Assembly (NCBI GenBank): GCA_903862935.1
Contig: CAIOZY010000046.1
Location: 1-64,000 of the forward strand
Direction: 5' to 3'
Origin: an uncultured Opitutaceae bacterium
GTDB lineage: Bacteria; Verrucomicrobiota; Verrucomicrobiia; Opitutales; Opitutaceae
DNA length: 64,000 nt
This document shows positions 60,125 to 64,000 of the stretch, one piece after another; position 1 is the first letter of the stretch; every line of letters starts with the position of its first letter. The notes beneath the pieces are model-generated. The model worked only from the letters and a program-made list of their open reading frames with translations, did not search any database and was not told where the DNA came from. The position numbers were made by a program, and so were the translations under genes.

Positions 60125-61164
60125 AGCGCGTTGGGGGGCGGCCTGAACTCGGGGGGGAGGGCCCCCTCGCCGACCGCGCGGTTGATGCTGTCCTCGAAAG
60201 TCTGCATGCCGTCGCCGCGATGCCCCTGGATGTCGCGGCGAAGCCGGTCGAGGTGGCCCTCCCGGATGTTGGCTGCGATCCCGAGGTGCTTTCCCTCGTA
60301 GCTGAGGTTGAACATCGTCTCGTGGACGGCCACCAGGTTTCCGGTCTCGGGATTGCGGATCAGCCTCTGGGCGACCACCATGCGGCAGGCCGTGGCCAGG
60401 TTCGAGAGGGCCCAGGCGGCCCGCTCCTTGGGAAGCTCCGCCACGTAGGAGGCCAGGGTCGAGGGCACGTTTTCCCCGTGGATCGTGGCGACCACCAGCA
60501 GGCCGATCAGGGCGAAGCGCAGGCATTTTTCGGCCGACTCGGCCCCGCGGATCTCCCCGATGCTCACGGCGGTCGCGTTCTGCCGGCGCACCTCGAGCAG
60601 GGCCTGTTCGTAGCCCTCGCAAGAGGTGTCCAGTTCGCGCATCGTGAACAGGCTCGGACCGTGCCGGGTGGGATAGACGAATTCCACGGGGTCCTCGATA
60701 GCGACGATCCGATGCGGCTCGCGCGCTGCCAGGTGCATCCACAGGGAGGACACCGTTGTGCTCTTGCCCGAGCCCATCTGCCCGGACACCAGGACCAGCC
60801 CGCCGCGGATACGGCAGAAGGTGGACACGACCGCGGCGGGGACCCGCAGCTGCTCCGGGGCCGGGATCGAGATGGCCGGAAGCCTCAGGGTGATTTCCCG
60901 ACCGCCGAGCGTGCGGTAGTACGAGACGCGGAAGCGGCGGCCGGCCAGTTCGAAGGCCGGTTCGTGGGCCCGGAGCCCGAGTTCAGGGGGACCATTCCGC
61001 CAGATCAGGTTGACCAGGGCCTCGAAGTCCTCCGGCGTGATCTTGCCGTCGAGGTACTCGAGCTGCTTTCCGATCATCAGCGCCACTTCCCCCGATTCGC
61101 GGATGAAAAAGTCACTCAAGCCCTTGCGATCGCAGTTGGCTTGGAAGAATCGGGACCAGTCCAT
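60121..61164 (-). CDS. pilT: PilT-like retraction ATPase
   Basis: A 347-residue secretion ATPase of the PilT/GspE superfamily. The N-domain (SDFFIRESGEVALMIGKQLE) precedes Walker A LVSGQMGSGKSTTVSSLW, Asp box IVAIEDPVEFVYPTRHG, Walker B region SIGEIRGAESAEKCLRFAL, the His box GLLVVATIHGENVPSTLASY and the C-terminal FEDSINRAVGEGALP. It lacks the zinc Cys of PilB, as PilT does. It would disassemble the pilus for twitching or DNA uptake. Walker B has EIRGAES instead of EIRDxET, a mild oddity. Confidence 0.85.
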   Translation of the reverse strand: MDWSRFFQANCDRKGLSDFFIRESGEVALMIGKQLEYLDGKITPEDFEALVNLIWRNGPPELGLRAHEPAFELAGRRFRVSYYRTLGGREITLRLPAISIPAPEQLRVPAAVVSTFCRIRGGLVLVSGQMGSGKSTTVSSLWMHLAAREPHRIVAIEDPVEFVYPTRHGPSLFTMRELDTSCEGYEQALLEVRRQNATAVSIGEIRGAESAEKCLRFALIGLLVVATIHGENVPSTLASYVAELPKERAAWALSNLATACRMVVAQRLIRNPETGNLVAVHETMFNLSYEGKHLGIAANIREGHLDRLRRDIQGHRGDGMQTFEDSINRAVGEGALPPEFRPPPNAL

Positions 61165-61214
61165 GTCCCGAGTATAGCACGCAAAACCGCGCGAATTCCT
61201 CCGGCGAGGCGAGC

Positions 61215-62444
61215 CTAGTTCAGCGGAAACGAGTTCGCCTGGCTGCTCGCCTGGGTCGGGACGCCGTTGTTGATCTCGGTCCTGGAGGTTCCCGAGCCTG
61301 GCACGCTCAGAACAACGACTGTGCCGGGGTCCAGCGGCTGGCCGTTGGGCGTCACGAAGGAGGGGGCGGGCATTGCAACTTGCACGGTCGTGAGAAAATA
61401 GGTCTGGACGGGCGATGAGGCTATCCTCGGGTCGTTCGACCGGGCGTAGGCCTTCAGGGTTGCCGACGGGCTGAACTGCGACGGATCCGGGGCGAATGGC
61501 CCGGAGTAGGTGGAACTCGTGGGCGACGAGCTGGGGTCGGACCCGTCGAGGGTGAGGACGATCGCGTACCCGTCGACGCTCGGGGTCAGGACGATCCCGG
61601 TTGCGCCGGGTGAGGACAGTTCGGCGAGGGAGAACCCGTAGAGGTTCGCCGCGCGGCTGTCGGCCCGCGCGTAGCCCATGGCCAGGTTCATCGAGTACTG
61701 GGCCGTCACGGTGGCGCTTGCCGAGTATTGGGGGTCTGGGTTGAACGCCCGCAGGGTCAGCTGCGCGGGAAAGGTGGCCGGGGTCCAGCCGGGATCGTTG
61801 TCCCAGACGGGGCTGGAGCCGGTCGGATCGGACCCGTCCGTGGTGTAGCGGTAGACCGTGCCCGGCGGGTTCGTTCCCGGGAGGGTCGCGATGTCGTTCA
61901 GGGGGAAGTCCGCGTTGGTCAGGTCGCCGGACAGGTTGAAGATCGGGGGGGATAGCGGGATGGCGTTGGGGCCTGCGGCCGGAGCCGGACCGGCCGTCTC
62001 GATCGCGAACCCGATCCCGGTGCCGCGGGTCGCCTGGTTTCCGGCGGAGGGCAGGGTGTAGGTGATGGCGTCTACCCGCGCGGATCCGGCGAGGGTGCGC
62101 GCGGCGCCCTCCGGCTGCGCCACGGCCCGGGACTCGAACGAGGCCGACAGGTTCGCGCCGGCGGTGATCGCACTTTCGGCCCTGATCCCGCGGTTTATCG
62201 CCCCGGCGGCCGGGTTTGAGACGAGGGCCGGATTGATGCCCTGGAGGGCGACTTGGGACTGAAAGGTCGCGTAGGCGTTCTGCTGGTTTGCGGAGATCGC
62301 GGCCATCCTGTGGTCCCGCATGGCCTTCCCCAGGACCAGGGCGCCCGAAGCCGCGGCCGAGAAGAGGATGACGGCGACCACCAGTTCGACGGCGGTGAAG
62401 CCCGCTGCGCGGGATCGGACGGAAGGGACCGGGAGAATATTCAT
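61215..62444 (-). CDS. Large prepilin-like protein
   Basis: A 409-residue protein with a type III prepilin leader: MNILPVPSVRSRAAG then FTAVELVVAVILFSAAASGA (cleavage after Gly, conserved Glu5 present). The rest is Ser/Pro/Thr-rich and contains repeated Ca-type strands (YRYTTDGSDPTGSSPVWDND; VLTLDGSDPSSSPTSSTYSG) like chitobiase/FN3-type C-terminal domains. Long minor pilins of this type sit at pilus tips. It overlaps the PilX-like gene (ATGA). Confidence 0.75.
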   Translation of the reverse strand: MNILPVPSVRSRAAGFTAVELVVAVILFSAAASGALVLGKAMRDHRMAAISANQQNAYATFQSQVALQGINPALVSNPAAGAINRGIRAESAITAGANLSASFESRAVAQPEGAARTLAGSARVDAITYTLPSAGNQATRGTGIGFAIETAGPAPAAGPNAIPLSPPIFNLSGDLTNADFPLNDIATLPGTNPPGTVYRYTTDGSDPTGSSPVWDNDPGWTPATFPAQLTLRAFNPDPQYSASATVTAQYSMNLAMGYARADSRAANLYGFSLAELSSPGATGIVLTPSVDGYAIVLTLDGSDPSSSPTSSTYSGPFAPDPSQFSPSATLKAYARSNDPRIASSPVQTYFLTTVQVAMPAPSFVTPNGQPLDPGTVVVLSVPGSGTSRTEINNGVPTQASSQANSFPLN

Positions 62445-63787
62445 CGGGTTGCGCTTGTGGAAACGAGAAGGACGCGGGGTGCGAGGGGTGCGAGGGAGGC
62501 CTTCACCGCCGGGCTGTCGGCAACGGTTATCCCCAGGGTCCCGAGCGGGCTGGTCGGCCCGTAGAAGGAAAAGTGGCCGAACCAGGTCACGGAGCCCGAG
62601 GCGGTCGTGTTGGGGTCGAGGAAGAGGGCCCCCTGGATCTGGGGGTTTCCGGCGAAGGTCACGCCTGCGTTCTCCAGGTAGAAGATCGCGGGGCGGGCGT
62701 TGTCCCCGGTGAAGGTCACCGGGGTGCGCTGGCCCGCTGTGTTGCGCACGACTAGGACGAAGGGCGCCCCGGGCGAGGGGCTGCCGACCACGGTCACGCT
62801 TCCGGTCCCGTCCGGGTCCACGATCGCGACGACGGAGCCGACGACTGCGCTGCAGTCGACCGTTGCCGAGGTGCCGCTCACCGTGACGCCGGGCACATCC
62901 TGGTCCGGAGGGGAGGAGAAGTTGTAGACCGCCCCGCCGAGCAGGGCGGTCCCCAGTAGCGCATTCTGATACGCCGGGGACCACAGGTACTCGTAGGCGT
63001 TCCAGCAGAAGCTGACGGCGTTGCGGTACTGGTAGGGCAGCTGCTCGGTGCCCGAGGAGGCAAACAGGTCGCCGAACGCGGTGGGATCGCTGGAGGGGTT
63101 GTTTGAGGTCACCGTCAGGCACGAGACGTCCGGGGCAAAGAAGCCCTGGGGAACCGCCGGGGCTGCGCCGGGAACCGAGCCGGTAACGGGCAGGCCGTAG
63201 GCGACGACGTCGACATTGGTGAGGGGGACGGAGAACAGGTCGGCGTTGACAGTGTAGGTCCTGTTGTCGGAGGCCGAGACGCTGGTCGAACGGTCGAAGA
63301 CCACGGTGAGGCGCCCCAGGTCGGCGACGGGGCCGAGGAGGCACAGCGAACTCAGCAGGTTGCCCATGCCCGCCAGGGCACGGACGCCCCCGGCGGGGGT
63401 GAAATACGCTGGCTGCGATGCCGCTGCAGGCGCGGCCGAGGGAAAGAAGGGGTTGGCCGGGACCGGGGGAACCGGGGTTCCCGGGTCAAGTGAGATCGTG
63501 ACATCCGAGGGGAACTGGATACTCGACAGGCGGGCCTGGATCTCGGACTGGAGCGTTCCGGAACTGGTGGAGATGGCCGTCTCGCCGACCGCGAGGACGC
63601 TCTCTTTGACGAGCTGGGCGATGCCGTTTTTCTCGACCAGCTGGGAGCTGAAGCTGTCGTAGGCGTCGCTGGTCGAGCTGACGGCGAAGTTCAGCTTGAA
63701 GTTTGCGACCAGGACGAGCACCGAGACCAGCGCGAACAGGAAGATCGCGAAACTGGCCATCCCTCGGGTTTTGCGCGGAGCCTTCAT
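62441..63787 (-). CDS. PilX-like/minor pilin membrane-anchored protein
   Basis: A 448-residue protein with an N-terminal membrane segment (GMASFAIFLFALVSVLVLVANF) without a clear prepilin G/FxxxE cleavage site. The rest is a Ser/Thr/Val-rich exported domain with several cysteines (SSLCLLGPVADLG; APDVSCLTVTSNN; AVSFCWNAYEYLWSPAYQNA). PilX/GspK-like roles fit its place first in the prepilin set. Its stop overlaps the prepilin gene and its start overlaps the stop of the partial gene at the window edge. Confidence 0.6.
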   Translation of the reverse strand: MKAPRKTRGMASFAIFLFALVSVLVLVANFKLNFAVSSTSDAYDSFSSQLVEKNGIAQLVKESVLAVGETAISTSSGTLQSEIQARLSSIQFPSDVTISLDPGTPVPPVPANPFFPSAAPAAASQPAYFTPAGGVRALAGMGNLLSSLCLLGPVADLGRLTVVFDRSTSVSASDNRTYTVNADLFSVPLTNVDVVAYGLPVTGSVPGAAPAVPQGFFAPDVSCLTVTSNNPSSDPTAFGDLFASSGTEQLPYQYRNAVSFCWNAYEYLWSPAYQNALLGTALLGGAVYNFSSPPDQDVPGVTVSGTSATVDCSAVVGSVVAIVDPDGTGSVTVVGSPSPGAPFVLVVRNTAGQRTPVTFTGDNARPAIFYLENAGVTFAGNPQIQGALFLDPNTTASGSVTWFGHFSFYGPTSPLGTLGITVADSPAVKASLAPLAPRVLLVSTSATR

Positions 63788-64000
63788 CGCTGCTGGGCCA
63801 GAAAATAGATGAAGCGCGACATCGGAGAGACCGGCGACGAGCCGTCCTGGCCGGCCAGCGCGTAGGGGTCGGCGAAGACGACCCGGGATGGCCCCTCGTG
63901 GTCGCGGGTCCAGGCCGTGTCGGCCCGGTACCAGTAATGCGTGGCCCCAGGGGGCAGGGACCAGACGTCCTCTGCCGCAGCATAGTACACCCGATAGGAG
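63784..64000 (-). CDS. Partial exported protein, probably pilus-associated
   Basis: Only the C-terminal about 72 codons are in the window; the frame stays open to base 64000, so the start lies beyond it. Visible sequence is SYRVYYAAAEDVWSLPPGAT then HYWYRADTAWTRDHEGPSRV and RFIYFLAQQR. No motif, but the overlap with the PilX-like gene places it in the same operon. A further minor pilin is the likely identity (inference). Confidence 0.55.
   Translation of the reverse strand, partial: SYRVYYAAAEDVWSLPPGATHYWYRADTAWTRDHEGPSRVVFADPYALAGQDGSSPVSPMSRFIYFLAQQR

Overview
This is a GC-rich (roughly two-thirds G+C) bacterial chromosome window with tightly packed genes, many ATGA start/stop overlaps and no plasmid, phage or insertion-sequence signature. 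A fused NuoCD, a PEP-CTERM-type surface protein, a fused ferredoxin:NADP oxidoreductase and a PilM/N-O-P pilus operon together suggest a Verrucomicrobiota (Opitutales-like) organism. That placement is inference from gene content, not a phylogenetic result.

Layout. Positions 1-11.1 kb hold a membrane/repeat protein, a PEP-CTERM protein, tRNA-Leu(GAG), a GNAT acetyltransferase, a fused NfnAB/GltD-type flavoprotein, a Spy-like periplasmic protein, an orphan PstS-like protein, an MscS channel and an SDR. Positions 11.1-12.1 kb hold an AT-rich patch of nested palindromes, an orphan ORF and tRNA-Ser(GGA). Positions 12.1-25.5 kb are a respiratory complex I operon, nuoB-CD-E-F-G-H-I-J-K-L-M-N, complete except that nuoA is absent from the window. 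Positions 25.7-31.9 kb (minus strand) are a five-gene cluster of exported proteins that I do not recognise: a large TPR protein, an Ala-rich secreted protein and three paralogous lipoproteins with a near-identical 119-121 residue C-terminal module. Nearly 500 bp of divergent intergenic DNA separates this cluster from a two-domain ThyX-like gene.

Positions 33.7-41.9 kb hold housekeeping genes: a coiled-coil protein, a comEC-type channel, rarA/mgsA, a Na/Pi cotransporter, ribB with a dead GTP-cyclohydrolase-II-like domain, ribH, nusB and ftsY. Positions 41.9-46.0 kb (minus) are glmS, an orphan modB and a secreted BNR/CusF-like protein, all joined by ATGA overlaps. Positions 46.0-50.3 kb hold glgC, a CHAD protein and small hypothetical genes, including a secretin-STN-like miniprotein. 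Positions 50.4-64.0 kb (minus) are a type IV pilus/type II secretion-like operon. It runs from a partial gene at the window edge through a PilX-like protein, a prepilin, a PilT-like ATPase, PilM/N-like, PilO-like and PilP-like proteins, a PilB/GspE-type ATPase with an apparent one-base frameshift, and PilC/GspF. It ends in a 1241-residue secreted protein built from a roughly 308-residue super-repeat.

How the genes work together: complex I supplies NADH oxidation and proton pumping. NfnAB would balance NADH, NADPH and ferredoxin. The rib genes supply flavin precursors. The pilus operon would assemble a surface fibre, and the giant repeat protein may be its adhesin or cargo (inference). The best candidate for an undescribed system is the five-gene lipoprotein cluster at 25.7-31.9 kb.
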